Of a stretch of 64,000 bases of DNA, positions 53,149 through 62,310 are shown piece by piece. The position numbers and the translations under genes are program-made. The first letter of the stretch is position 1, and every line of letters begins with the position of its first letter. Location: the NCBI RefSeq assembly GCF_945956965.1, contig NZ_CAMFJS010000004.1, positions 124,001 to 188,000 on the forward strand, read 5' to 3'. The notes under the pieces were generated by a model. It did no database searches, was not told the DNA's origin, and was given only the letters and a program-made list of their open reading frames with translations. The stretch is from an uncultured Roseateles sp. GTDB taxonomy: Bacteria > Pseudomonadota > Gammaproteobacteria > Burkholderiales > Burkholderiaceae_C.

Positions 53149-55038
53149 TTAGCTGCTCGCGACGGGCTGCGCCGCCACGGCCCGGTCGCGGCCTTCGGCC
53201 TTGGCTTGATACAGGGCCTGGTCCGCCAGTGCCAGCCATTGGCCGGTATGGCTGCCTGGTTTCGGTACCTGGGTGACCAGGCCGATGCTGAAGGTCAGCA
53301 GCTCGCCATGGGGTGAATTGGCATGGCTGATATGGGCGGCGCGCAGCAGCTCCCGGCAGCGTGCGGCCACGGCCAGGGCGCCATCGGCATCGGTCTGGGC
53401 CAGCAGGATGACGAACTCTTCGCCGCCATAGCGGGCCACCAGATCGGCGGGTCGGCTGGCGCTGCGGCGCAGCACCTCGGCCACGCGCGCCAGGCATTGA
53501 TCGCCGGCTTGATGGCCGTAATGGTCGTTGTAGAGCTTGAAGTGATCCACATCGATCAGCGCCAGGCTCAGCGGCTGGCCGCTGCGCAGGCCGCGCCGCC
53601 ATTCATCGTCCAGCCGGTCCATCAGCAAGCGCCGGTTCGCCAGGTCGGTCAGTGAATCGGTGGTGGACAGGCGCAGCAGCCGTGCATTGGCGACTTGCAA
53701 CTCCTGCTCGAACTGCTTGCGCTGGGTGATGTCGGACAAAACGGCGACGAACAAGTCATTGTCCTGGTCCGGCACAACGGCCAGCGCCAGTTGCACCGTC
53801 AATGTCTGCCCGTTCTTGTGCCGGCCGGCCACCTCGCAGGCGCTGCCAAAGACCTCGCCGCTTTGCTCGGGGATCAGCAGGGATATGGCGCTGCCCACCA
53901 TCTCTTCGCGTGAGTAGCCGAACAAGCGTTCCACCGCGGGGTTGCAGCTCAGGATCACGCCGTCCTCGTCGAGCGTCAGGATGGAGACGCCGGCCGTGCC
54001 GATGATGGCCTTGAGCTTGGCCTGGCTGGCTTTGAGGGCCTGCTCTTTGTGGATCAGGTCACTGACGTCTTGCCGCACCGTCAACACAAAGCCCTCGGGC
54101 GTGCGAGTCTCGGTGGTCTTGAGCCACAGGCCGCCCGGCGTCTGGTTCAGCAGGGTCAGGTCTTGCTGGCCGCGCAGGGTTTTGCGGTCGAGCAGGCGGG
54201 CTTGCCTGCGCGCCTCGGGGTCGCTGGGCAGCAAATCGTCAAACCAGCTGGACTGGGCCAGCGTTTCATAGTCCTTGCCGACCGCCTGCGCATTGTTGCG
54301 ATGTGGCAGCCAGTTGACCATGCGCTGATTGACCAGCACCAGGCGGTCTTGTTCATCGTAGATTTCGATGCCGGCCGGCATGGCATCGATGGCGCGTTCC
54401 ATCAGTTGGCGATCGTGCTGGGCCTGGGCTTGGGTGGCGGCCAGTGCTTGCTGAGCGTGAATCAGCTCGGTCACATCCAGGCGCAGGCCCACCACATAGC
54501 CCGAGGGCGTGCGCTGTTCGTAAACATGCAGCCAGCGCTCCCCGTAATGCTGCAAAAGCGGTTCCTTGCGGCTGCCGCGCTGGGCCAGGCGCTCTTCCAG
54601 CCAGCGGGTTTCATTGCCCACGGCGTCGCGCAGCGCGCCGCTCTGCAGCGTTTTTTGCAGCACGGTGTGCAAGGACACCCCCGGCTTCAGATCGGCTGCC
54701 ACATTGGGGAAGAGCTGGCGCAGGGTTTGGTTGCACAGCATCAGCCGGTCGCGACGGTCCCACAGGTCGAAGCCGGCCGGCAAGGCTTCGATGGCTTCGT
54801 TGATGATTTGCTGCCAGTCTTGCTCACGGGCCAGTTGGGCCGCCAGGCTGCGCTGCCAGGCCCGCCAGGCGCCCCATAAGCAAAACAGCAGCGCGCACAA
54901 GCTGAGTGTTTGCAACTCGCCGGGCACATGCGGCGTGAATTGCAGGGTCAGCGCCGCCAAGGCCAATACCGCTGCCGCACCTAGCCATCGCGGCAGAGCG
55001 CGCAAGTTCTCCTTGTGCTGTAGGAATACATCTGCCAT
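53149..55038 (-). CDS. PAS-repeat diguanylate cyclase
   Basis: 629 aa. Two N-terminal helices (~18-35 and ~38-55) anchor it. Two PAS domains of the PAS-7 kind follow at ~75-190 and ~205-325: both contain the phrase pattern AlPaGf.lwD..drl.l.N. A canonical PAS follows at ~335-455 (ILTLDEDGVILSCNPAVERLFGYSREEMVG). The GGDEF domain at ~460-620 carries intact GGEEF in LVARYGGEEFVILLAQ. Predicted active c-di-GMP synthase. It converges tail to tail with the propeller cyclase, 10 bp between stops. Confidence 0.93.
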   Translation of the reverse strand: MADVFLQHKENLRALPRWLGAAAVLALAALTLQFTPHVPGELQTLSLCALLFCLWGAWRAWQRSLAAQLAREQDWQQIINEAIEALPAGFDLWDRRDRLMLCNQTLRQLFPNVAADLKPGVSLHTVLQKTLQSGALRDAVGNETRWLEERLAQRGSRKEPLLQHYGERWLHVYEQRTPSGYVVGLRLDVTELIHAQQALAATQAQAQHDRQLMERAIDAMPAGIEIYDEQDRLVLVNQRMVNWLPHRNNAQAVGKDYETLAQSSWFDDLLPSDPEARRQARLLDRKTLRGQQDLTLLNQTPGGLWLKTTETRTPEGFVLTVRQDVSDLIHKEQALKASQAKLKAIIGTAGVSILTLDEDGVILSCNPAVERLFGYSREEMVGSAISLLIPEQSGEVFGSACEVAGRHKNGQTLTVQLALAVVPDQDNDLFVAVLSDITQRKQFEQELQVANARLLRLSTTDSLTDLANRRLLMDRLDDEWRRGLRSGQPLSLALIDVDHFKLYNDHYGHQAGDQCLARVAEVLRRSASRPADLVARYGGEEFVILLAQTDADGALAVAARCRELLRAAHISHANSPHGELLTFSIGLVTQVPKPGSHTGQWLALADQALYQAKAEGRDRAVAAQPVASS

Positions 55039-55128
55039 GGGCGCCCAAGCTTGCGCGGGGTCCTTCGCATGAGTCTTGGCACCCCGACCGAGCTATTCTG
55101 GCTGACTTGTCAGGGTGACCTATGGGGA

Positions 55129-55854
55129 CTAATCCGAATGCCTTTCAGGCGGGGGCTGCAAGGCGGCCCAGCGCTGCGGCGTGCCCACGTCGACCCAGGT
55201 GCCGCGGTACAGCTCCGCACCCAGGGCCTGGCGCGCAATGGCGTCTTCCAGGGTGGGGCGCAAGGCAGCTTTCTGGCCCAGCGGCAAGCCCGCGAACAGG
55301 CGACGTTTGAACAGGCCCACGCTGGCCCAGGTGTAGCGCGGCAGAACCTCATTGCTGGCCAGGCCTTGTGGGCTGATACCGAAGTCACCGTTGGGATGGT
55401 GGGGGCTGTTGGGCGCCAGCCAAAGGTGGGCGTCCAGCGGGCCTTGGCTGAAGGCCTGGGCAAAGCCGGCATCGAACTGGAAATCGGGCAGGTAGACGTC
55501 GCCTGAGACGACCCAGAAGCTTTCATCCCCGTCGGCACACAGCCAATCCAGCGCGCGGCGGATGCCGCCGGCCGTCTCCAGCGCGCCGCCGGGTTCGGCC
55601 GACTCGTCGCTGTAATGCAGGCGCAGGCCGGGGAACTGGGCGGCGAAGCGCGTACCGTCACCCAAGAGCTGCGGAAACTGGGGGCTGAGCCAGGCGGTGT
55701 TGATGACGATGTCGCGCACACCGCTTCGGGCCAAGGCCTCGATATGCCATTCGATCAAGGGCCGGCCCATCACGGGCAGCAGGGGTTTGGGGCAGTGGTC
55801 GGTGAGCGGCCGCATGCGCTCACCGCGCCCGGCCGCGAGGATGATGGCTCGCAT
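55129..55854 (-). CDS. murU: MurNAc-1-phosphate uridylyltransferase / nucleotidyltransferase
   Basis: Activates N-acetylmuramate-1-phosphate to UDP-MurNAc in cell-wall recycling. Start at 55854 (MRAIILAAGRGERMRPLTD) and 241 aa. The nucleotide-binding loop LAAGRGERMRPLT, CPKPLLPVMGRPLIEWHIE, the metal-binding VVSGDVYLP and the C-terminal VDVGTPQRW match MurU. The usual partner kinase gene amgK is not adjacent on the visible side, which lowers certainty about the exact sugar. Confidence 0.82.
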   Translation of the reverse strand: MRAIILAAGRGERMRPLTDHCPKPLLPVMGRPLIEWHIEALARSGVRDIVINTAWLSPQFPQLLGDGTRFAAQFPGLRLHYSDESAEPGGALETAGGIRRALDWLCADGDESFWVVSGDVYLPDFQFDAGFAQAFSQGPLDAHLWLAPNSPHHPNGDFGISPQGLASNEVLPRYTWASVGLFKRRLFAGLPLGQKAALRPTLEDAIARQALGAELYRGTWVDVGTPQRWAALQPPPERHSD

Positions 55855-55946
55855 GGCCGGGAGTGTAGGGCCAGCCCTCACTCACATGCCCAAGTCCTAT
55901 CCCGGGCGCTGGGCCTTGCCGCCCTGCCAAGCGCCCAGCCAGGAAC

Positions 55947-57278
55947 TCAGCGCGCGCGCTGCCGGCGGCTCGCCATCCAGCCCAGCAAGCCCAGCCCGCC
56001 CAACATCAGCGCGTAGCTGCTGGGTTCGGGCACGCTGCTCACGGTCAGCTTGCCGAGGATGCCGTCTTCTTCCAGGTTGGGGCCAGCGGTGAAGTAGAGC
56101 GAGTTGGCGTCGCCCAAGCCGACGCCATTGCCGAAGGTCAGACCCCAGATGCCGTCGATGAAGATGTTCTTGCCTTGCGCATCTTTGAGCTTGCCCAGCG
56201 TGGCGCCGGTGTTCGGATCCAATGCCGCGATCGAGCCGTCACCGAAGTTGGCCACCAGCAGCTTGCCGCCGAAGGCTCCGAAGCCGCTGGGCGCCAGGGC
56301 AACGCCCCAGGGGGCATTCAGATCGAGTTGATCGTCAAAGTCTTGCACGATGTGGCCGTCATGGTCGTAGGCGACGACGCGGCCATGCGCGGCCGCGCGC
56401 ACCGGCTCACTCGGCACGTCGGGGTCGTACTCGCTGGCGGCGTAGCTGACGTAGAGGCGACCGCCGATGTCCTGGATGTTGAAGGGCATGAAGTCGTTCT
56501 GCAGCGCCTTCGGGCGCTCGAAGACGACGCTGGCGCTGATGTCATTCCACTGGTTGTCGAAGGTCATGATGCGGTTGTTGGCGAAGTCGGTGGCGTAGAG
56601 CCGGTTGTTCGCCACCTTGTTGCCGCTGGCATCGAGCTTGAAGGCCGAGGTGCTCATGGCCACGCCGGTGAAATTGGGCGTGAATTGATAGCCGTTATTG
56701 CTGGCCCAGGCGCCGGAAAAGTCTTTCACCACCACGGCCTCGTTCATGCCGGGGTTGGTGCCGGAGCGCCAGGCGTTGATCGTGCCTTCCAGGGTCACGA
56801 ACACGAATTTGGTGGAGCCGGCGGTGTTGGGCGCAGCGGCCCCGGTGTGCCAGTTGGTGGCCGCACCCGAGACGAAGAATTCGGTCGGCTGGCCGGCAAT
56901 ATCGCTGGCCGCGTTGTAGACCTGACCGGTGACTTGCGGCGCGTAGGGCGCAGTGCCTGCGGCCTGGCCGATGGGGATGACCTTGAGGCCGTCTTGGTAC
57001 AGGGGCTTGCCGCCCACATCGCCGATATAGGTGGTGGTGGTGCCGGTGCCGGCATTGCTGGTCCAGATGTGGCCGCCAATGCCGGGGGGGCGCAGGGCGA
57101 TGCCCCAGGGATTGACCAAGTTGGGATCGACCATGACGGTCGGCTTGTACTTGGCGTCATTGGCGACCAGGATGGTGGTGTCGTAGCTATTGCTCGCTGC
57201 GGCCTGCGTTGCGCCGGCGCTGCCCAGGCCCAGGGTAATGGCCAGCAAGGCGTGGAGGGTGTTGATGTTGTGTTGCAT
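55947..57278 (-). CDS. TIGR03118-type beta-propeller protein with PEP-CTERM anchor
   Basis: Exported protein of 443 aa. Start at 57278 (MQHNINTLHALLAITLG) with signal peptide to ~28 (GATQAAAS). Repeated blades such as NLVNPWGIALRPPG, NAPWGVALAPSGFGAFGGKLLVANFGDGSI form a propeller typical of TIGR03118. The C-terminus is a full sorting signal: VPEP, a helix YALMLGGLGLLGWMA and a basic tail RRQRAR. Processing requires an exosortase, not present in the window. Function unknown. Confidence 0.88.
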   Translation of the reverse strand: MQHNINTLHALLAITLGLGSAGATQAAASNSYDTTILVANDAKYKPTVMVDPNLVNPWGIALRPPGIGGHIWTSNAGTGTTTTYIGDVGGKPLYQDGLKVIPIGQAAGTAPYAPQVTGQVYNAASDIAGQPTEFFVSGAATNWHTGAAAPNTAGSTKFVFVTLEGTINAWRSGTNPGMNEAVVVKDFSGAWASNNGYQFTPNFTGVAMSTSAFKLDASGNKVANNRLYATDFANNRIMTFDNQWNDISASVVFERPKALQNDFMPFNIQDIGGRLYVSYAASEYDPDVPSEPVRAAAHGRVVAYDHDGHIVQDFDDQLDLNAPWGVALAPSGFGAFGGKLLVANFGDGSIAALDPNTGATLGKLKDAQGKNIFIDGIWGLTFGNGVGLGDANSLYFTAGPNLEEDGILGKLTVSSVPEPSSYALMLGGLGLLGWMASRRQRAR

Positions 57279-57383
57279 GGGAGTGGTCCTGTAACTCGTC
57301 CGGTTCAAAAGGCACGATGCCTGCTGCATATGACGGCTTGTTGTCATGTCTTCGCCTCCCCCGCGACCGGAGGGGGCGCGTGA

Positions 57384-58016
57384 TCAACGGCGCCGCGCGA
57401 AGCGGGCGTTGAAGGCGATGGAAATGCGTTCTTCCTGGCTGCGGTTTGGTGCCACCCAATGCTTGAGGTAGGACGGAAACAGCAGCAATTGGCCGGCTTG
57501 CGGCCGCACGCTGTATTTGCTGGCAAAGCAGGGGGCACCTTCGACGGTGAGGGTGCGGACATTGGTGCGCGAGTCCAGGAACTCGACCTCGCCGCTGCGC
57601 CCTTCGCCGGCCGGGGTCTGCACGTAATAGCAGCCCGACCACACCCAGCCCGGGTGCTCATGCGGGGCATTCATGCCGCCGGGGCCGAGGATGTTGATCC
57701 AGCCCTCGGCCTGGATGCCGAACTGGCTGAAGTCATAAGCCGGCGCCATCTGCAAGGTGGCCTGGCGCAGCGCTTCGATGATTTGCGTGCGCAGGGCGGC
57801 GCAGCCGGGTTCCGCTTGGCCGTCGCGTTCGAAGAAATCGTCCTCGGAATGCCAGCCTTCAATATTGCTGCGACTCAAGCCTTGGGAGGCCGCGCGGCGC
57901 GCGAGCGCCTCGGCCTTGAGTTGCGCATTCAGCTCGGCGGCCTGCGCCAGTTCAAACACCAGCAGCGGCGAGAAAAACAGGGGCTCGACACTTTGCAAGC
58001 TCAGTGATGGATTCAT
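57384..58016 (-). CDS. Putative 2-oxoglutarate-Fe(II) oxygenase (TIGR02466 type)
   Basis: 210 aa, cytosolic. Conserved core: WINILGPGGMNAPHEHPGW, with His that could serve as iron ligands, SGCYYVQTPAGEGRSGEVEFLD, and the late FPSYLKHWVAPN with a further His, then RISIAFN with the Arg expected to hold 2-oxoglutarate. This is the TIGR02466 layout; its substrate is unknown. It sits between two PEP-CTERM protein genes on the same strand, 105 bp before the next one. Confidence 0.85.
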   Translation of the reverse strand: MNPSLSLQSVEPLFFSPLLVFELAQAAELNAQLKAEALARRAASQGLSRSNIEGWHSEDDFFERDGQAEPGCAALRTQIIEALRQATLQMAPAYDFSQFGIQAEGWINILGPGGMNAPHEHPGWVWSGCYYVQTPAGEGRSGEVEFLDSRTNVRTLTVEGAPCFASKYSVRPQAGQLLLFPSYLKHWVAPNRSQEERISIAFNARFARRR

Positions 58017-58032
58017 GGTGTTTCACACAAGA

Positions 58033-58074
58033 CTGCGCCCGTTGCCCAGCTCAGAGGCCGGGCAGCGGGCGCAG
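58033..58074 (-). terminator. Long hairpin between the PEP-CTERM phosphatase-like gene and the oxygenase gene
   Basis: A 15-bp stem (58033-58047 with 58060-58074) has a single G-T wobble and a 12-nt loop. On the minus strand TCTTGTGTG follows. It probably ends or attenuates the upstream transcript; only 16 bp separate it from the oxygenase ATG. Confidence 0.65.
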
Positions 58075-58129
58075 GGTCAGTGGCAGGGGCCGACCCGCGA
58101 GGGGCCGGCGGCGCGCACCCGTGGGACGA

Positions 58130-59827
58130 TCAGCGTGCAGCCTTGCTGCTCTTGCGACGCGCGGCGAAGCCAACGGCGCCCAGACCTGCCAGCATCAAGG
58201 CGTAGGTGGTGGGCTCAGGAACGGCCGTGGTGACCATCAATTGCAGCTGGCCACCTTCAACGATGCCGGCAGGGTTGCCGCCAGCCAGCAGGCCGGCAGC
58301 GTTCAGGCCAGCGGCCGATGCGTGGTCTTGGGTCACGAAGAGCTGGTACTTCTTGCCGCTGGTGCCGGCGGCGTCGAAGATGTCGGTGACGTCGATAACG
58401 CCCGAGGTTTCTTCGTCATTGGTGTGATAGCCGGCAGCGGTTGGTGTGGTCTTGTTGCTGGCGGGGCCTGTGAACACGCCGTTCACCACATCGCCGAAGC
58501 GGGTGGTGTCGGAGCGGGCGATTATCTTCATCGCGCCGGTGTTCAGGTTGTATTCCCACATCTTGCCGTTGTGGTCGGCGCCGCCGGTGTCTTCCAGCAG
58601 GGTGATGGTGCCGTCCTTGTTGACGCTCATGTTGTCAAACATATTGGCGCGGCTGTTGTTCAGGCCGCCGGCCATCTTGCTGCCGTCCAGGAGCATGTCG
58701 ATCTTGCCGCCCTTGTCCGGGTTGGCGATGTCGTCAAAGGTGACGCTCCACAGGCGTGTGGCGCCCACTTGGGTGCCGCCGCTCAGCTCGGTTTGGTCGA
58801 CGCGGTCGGTGGTGACGAAGTAGTAGACGTTTTCCTTGCCGGCACGGGTATCCCAGGCGCCGTCTTCCGGACGCGAGAAGGTGGTCGATGCGGTATCGCT
58901 CAGGGTGAAGCGGGTGCCGTTGGCGATATTGGTGGCGCGTGTCGTGCTGTTGGCGATTTCAGCGGCGTTGCCTGCGACGTTGATGTACTTCATCACGCCA
59001 TTGGTCAGGCCGGCGCGCTCGACATCAGAGCCGGTATTGGTCTTGGTGCCGACGTAGACCGCCACAGCATTGCTGGCAATGCCGGTGCCGCCGTCGTTCT
59101 GGCCGATCACCACCGTCTTCATCTGGCTGAAGGGGTTGGCCGCCAGGTTCTCGTAGGCGGAGTAATGCGTCAGGCCGCTGCCGTTGGTGGCCGGGTTGAA
59201 CTTGCCCAGCACGAAGCTGCTGCCGGCATCAGTGCCGGTGGCGACGTGAGCCATGGCGCGGCTATTGGCCGAGCTGCCCACTTCTTCGCCGTTCAGCAAG
59301 ATGCGGCTGGTCGTGCCATAGCCCTTGTAGCTGTAGGCCGACGTGGCGGCCAGGTCGGCCGAGCAAAAGCGTTGGAAGGACAGGGCCGAGCCGCTGACTT
59401 GGGCGCCGGTCGATTGCGTTGCGGCGTCCCAGCTGTAGACCTTCTTGATCAAGTCGCTGCCGGACTTCACTTGCAGGGTGGTCTTGTCGATCACCCATGC
59501 CGACACGAAGGCGCCAACGCCGCCGTGGTCGCGGGTGATGCCGGCGCCGGAGCCGATTTCGTGGTTCATCAGCACGGTGAAGGTGCCGTTGCCATTGTCA
59601 AAAGCACCCAGGCCGTCTGGCAGGCCGGACATGCGGTAGCCGCCCACGGCGTCGCCGGCGGTGATGATGGAGGTGATGCTGGAGCCAGCCAGGCCCTGCA
59701 CATAGGACGACTGCGAGCTGCTGGCGCCCTGGATCAGGTTGCCTGTGAATTGGGCGTTAGCTTGCGCGGCCATGACAGACAGCGCGGCAGCCACAAGGCT
59801 GCTCAAAAGAGTGGGGCGAAACGACAT
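58130..59827 (-). CDS. PhoX-like (DUF839) exported protein with PEP-CTERM anchor
   Basis: 565 aa, signal peptide MSFRPTLLSSLVAAALSVMAAQANA. DGLGAFDNGNGTFTVLMNHEIGSGAG and TFSRPEDGAWDTRAGKENVYYFVTTD resemble the PhoX/DUF839 beta-propeller, in which Glu and other acidic residues bind calcium and iron. The C-terminus has VPEPTTYALMLAGLGAVGFAARRKSS, a complete sorting signal. PhoX phosphatases are normally Tat-exported; the Sec-type signal here argues that it is a relative, not a proven phosphatase. No Pho box was seen upstream. Confidence 0.82.
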   Translation of the reverse strand: MSFRPTLLSSLVAAALSVMAAQANAQFTGNLIQGASSSQSSYVQGLAGSSITSIITAGDAVGGYRMSGLPDGLGAFDNGNGTFTVLMNHEIGSGAGITRDHGGVGAFVSAWVIDKTTLQVKSGSDLIKKVYSWDAATQSTGAQVSGSALSFQRFCSADLAATSAYSYKGYGTTSRILLNGEEVGSSANSRAMAHVATGTDAGSSFVLGKFNPATNGSGLTHYSAYENLAANPFSQMKTVVIGQNDGGTGIASNAVAVYVGTKTNTGSDVERAGLTNGVMKYINVAGNAAEIANSTTRATNIANGTRFTLSDTASTTFSRPEDGAWDTRAGKENVYYFVTTDRVDQTELSGGTQVGATRLWSVTFDDIANPDKGGKIDMLLDGSKMAGGLNNSRANMFDNMSVNKDGTITLLEDTGGADHNGKMWEYNLNTGAMKIIARSDTTRFGDVVNGVFTGPASNKTTPTAAGYHTNDEETSGVIDVTDIFDAAGTSGKKYQLFVTQDHASAAGLNAAGLLAGGNPAGIVEGGQLQLMVTTAVPEPTTYALMLAGLGAVGFAARRKSSKAAR

Positions 59828-60033
59828 GGGGTGGGTCTCCGAGGCGATGGCTAGGGTGGTGATGACGGCGCTTGCTGCGGCAATCCCGTCAGACGTGATT
59901 TGCTCGCTGAAACAAGCACAAGCCGGCGCAGCCTAAGTGGGGCGAATGTCCGCCCCGTGTCGTTGGGCGTGGTCCGTTCGGACTATGCGCAGCCGCTGAC
60001 GCCCGGTGAGCGGCGGGCGCTGCGGGCGCGCGC

Positions 60034-60064
60034 AAAAGCCACCTCCCCCCGCACTCAAGGGGGG
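60034..60064 (-). terminator. Possible terminator of the PAS kinase gene
   Basis: Six C and six G bases (60045-60050 and 60059-60064) form a stem with an 8-nt loop. On the minus strand TTTT comes 7 nt later. It lies 60 bp past the kinase stop. Confidence 0.35.
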
Positions 60065-60123
60065 CTGGCACAAAGAAAAAGGCGTGGGGGTCCGTCCGCC
60101 TGGTCGCTCAGCCCCGCAGCGCT

Positions 60124-62310
60124 TCAGCGCAAGGCGGGCAACTCTGCGGCATTGGGGTCAGGCCCGCGCACAGGGATCCAGACCTGGAAGCAGGTGCCCT
60201 TGCCCGGGGTGGACTCCACCTCGATACGGCCGCCGTGCTTTTGGATGATGGAGAAGGACAGCGATAGCCCCAGGCCCGTGCCTTGGCCCACCGATTTGGT
60301 GGTGAAGAAGGGATCGAAGATGCGGCGCAGCACCTCGGGCGGCATGCCTGAGCCGTTGTCGATCACCTTGATGCAGACCCAGTCGTCCACGCAGCGGGTG
60401 CTGAGCTGGATCTCGCCGCGCTGCTCGATCGCATGGCCGGCATTGACGATCAGATTCATGAAGACCTGATTGAGCTGCGCAGCCAAGCAGCGCACGGCAG
60501 GCAGGCTGCCGTAGTCCTTCTTGATCTCGGCCTTGTACTTGATCTCATTCATCACCACATTGAGGGTGGAGTCCAGGCCCTTGTTGATGTCGGCGTCTTG
60601 CCAGTCGGACTGGTCCACGCGGGAGAAGTCCTTCAGGTCCTGCACGATCTTCTTGACCCGGTTCAGGCCTTCTTCGCTTTCTTGCAGCAGCAGGGGCAGA
60701 TCTTCGTGGATGAAGTCGAAGTCAGAGGCCTTGCGCAGCTGGCTGATCTGCGCATTCACGGCGGCGGGCAGGTGTTCGACGCCAACGCATTCGAACAGGC
60801 CGATCAGCTGCAGCATGGACTCCATATAGCGCCGCATCGTGCCGAGGTTGGAGGACACAAAGCCCACCGGGTTATTGATCTCATGCGCCACGCCCGCCGC
60901 CAACTGGCCGATGGAGGCGAGCTTCTCGGATTGCAGCAGCTGGCTTTGCGCTTCGGCGAGGCGCGCATTGGTCTCTTTCATTTCGCCGTAATTGCGCACC
61001 AACTCGCGCTGCGCGCGCATCACATCGCTGCGGTCTTGCAGCAGCCACCAGACGTTGGCGCTGGGGTTGTGCGCGTCTGAGCTGTAGGCAATCATCTGCA
61101 CCCAGATCTCATTGCCGGCGGCGGTGATCATGGTCATCTCATGTGCCAGGGAATCACCTCGGGCCAGCACCGGAACGGCCTTGCGCACCAGATCGGTATA
61201 GGCCTGCGGATTGGCGAAGAAGCGCCGGCTGTACTCGCCCACCGCGCTGCCGTCCTCCAGCTCGAAGATCTCGGAAAACTTTTTGTTGGCGCGCGAGATG
61301 CGGTGCCCGCTGGTGCAAAGAATGCCGACCGAGGCGTTCTCCATGAAGGCATCCAACTCCAGATGGCTTTTCAAGGCGTCGGCCGTGCGCATGGCCACCA
61401 GCCGCTCCAGCTCTTGCTGGTGGCGCTTGAGGGCGTCTTCGGCCAGGCGGCGCTCGGTCACATCCTGCATGGTGGCGATGGCGCCCACCGTTTTGCCCTG
61501 CACATCAAACAGCGGCACGGCCGTGCAGAAGATCCAGCGCCCGCTGCCCAGCAGATGCGGATAGAACTGTTCCATCTCGAAGGCATTGGGCACCAGGCTG
61601 GACGGGCGCAAGGCCTCGCCATAGAGCTGCTCCAGCTGCGGGCGCAGCTCGGGCTGAATCAGCATTTGCGCCAGCAAGGGGCGCGGCTCCGGGTAGAAGG
61701 CGCGCCAGGCGTCGGCGCTGCCGATGATGTCGAAGGCCTCGATGCCAGTCAGCTGGGCGCAGCCCGAATTCCAATGGCTGACGCGGCTATTGGCGTCCAG
61801 CACCAAGGTCGGCACGGGGCTGTTTTCCAGAATCTGCTGCATCACCCGGCCGACGTCCAGCAAGGTCATCTGCACATGGCGCATATCGCTCAGATCCATG
61901 CAGGTCAGCAGGGCCAGCTTGCCCGCGGCGCTATGGCAATGGCGGGCGGTGACTTCGAGGTAGCGGATCGAGCCATTGGCCGTCATCGCTTCGCACTCCA
62001 GGGCCGGCAGCTGCTCGGTCTCGCTCAGGCAGCGTTCGCCATAGGCTTTCAAGGGTGCGATGAAGTCCTGCGTGGCCCAGGCGTAGTGAGGCATGGCTTG
62101 CAGGTCCGCCAAGCCGTAGCCCAGCAGGCGTTGCATGGCCGAGTTGGCAAACAAGATCGTTTGGCCGCCGTGAACCAGCACCGGGGCGCTGACGGCCTCC
62201 AGGCTGGCGGTTTGCAACTCATCCAACACCGATTCGAACTCAGTGTTCAAGGGGCGCTGCAGCGGCGTGTGCGCCGGCGGGCTGCTGCTGGTGCTGTGAA
62301 ACTCAAGCAT
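60124..62310 (-). CDS. Soluble multi-PAS sensor histidine kinase
   Basis: 728 aa with no transmembrane helix, so it senses a cytoplasmic cue. Start at 62310 gives MLEFHSTSSS. PAS-type domains lie near 35-165, 175-310 and 345-460. The DHp helix has His in GQLAAGVAHEINNPVGFVSSN. The ATPase shows NLIVNAGHAIEQ (N), DNGSGMPPEV (G1) and GTGLGLSLSFSIIQKHGG (G2). It overlaps the response regulator stop by 8 bp, so the two are co-translated, with the regulator gene first. Confidence 0.93.
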   Translation of the reverse strand: MLEFHSTSSSPPAHTPLQRPLNTEFESVLDELQTASLEAVSAPVLVHGGQTILFANSAMQRLLGYGLADLQAMPHYAWATQDFIAPLKAYGERCLSETEQLPALECEAMTANGSIRYLEVTARHCHSAAGKLALLTCMDLSDMRHVQMTLLDVGRVMQQILENSPVPTLVLDANSRVSHWNSGCAQLTGIEAFDIIGSADAWRAFYPEPRPLLAQMLIQPELRPQLEQLYGEALRPSSLVPNAFEMEQFYPHLLGSGRWIFCTAVPLFDVQGKTVGAIATMQDVTERRLAEDALKRHQQELERLVAMRTADALKSHLELDAFMENASVGILCTSGHRISRANKKFSEIFELEDGSAVGEYSRRFFANPQAYTDLVRKAVPVLARGDSLAHEMTMITAAGNEIWVQMIAYSSDAHNPSANVWWLLQDRSDVMRAQRELVRNYGEMKETNARLAEAQSQLLQSEKLASIGQLAAGVAHEINNPVGFVSSNLGTMRRYMESMLQLIGLFECVGVEHLPAAVNAQISQLRKASDFDFIHEDLPLLLQESEEGLNRVKKIVQDLKDFSRVDQSDWQDADINKGLDSTLNVVMNEIKYKAEIKKDYGSLPAVRCLAAQLNQVFMNLIVNAGHAIEQRGEIQLSTRCVDDWVCIKVIDNGSGMPPEVLRRIFDPFFTTKSVGQGTGLGLSLSFSIIQKHGGRIEVESTPGKGTCFQVWIPVRGPDPNAAELPALR

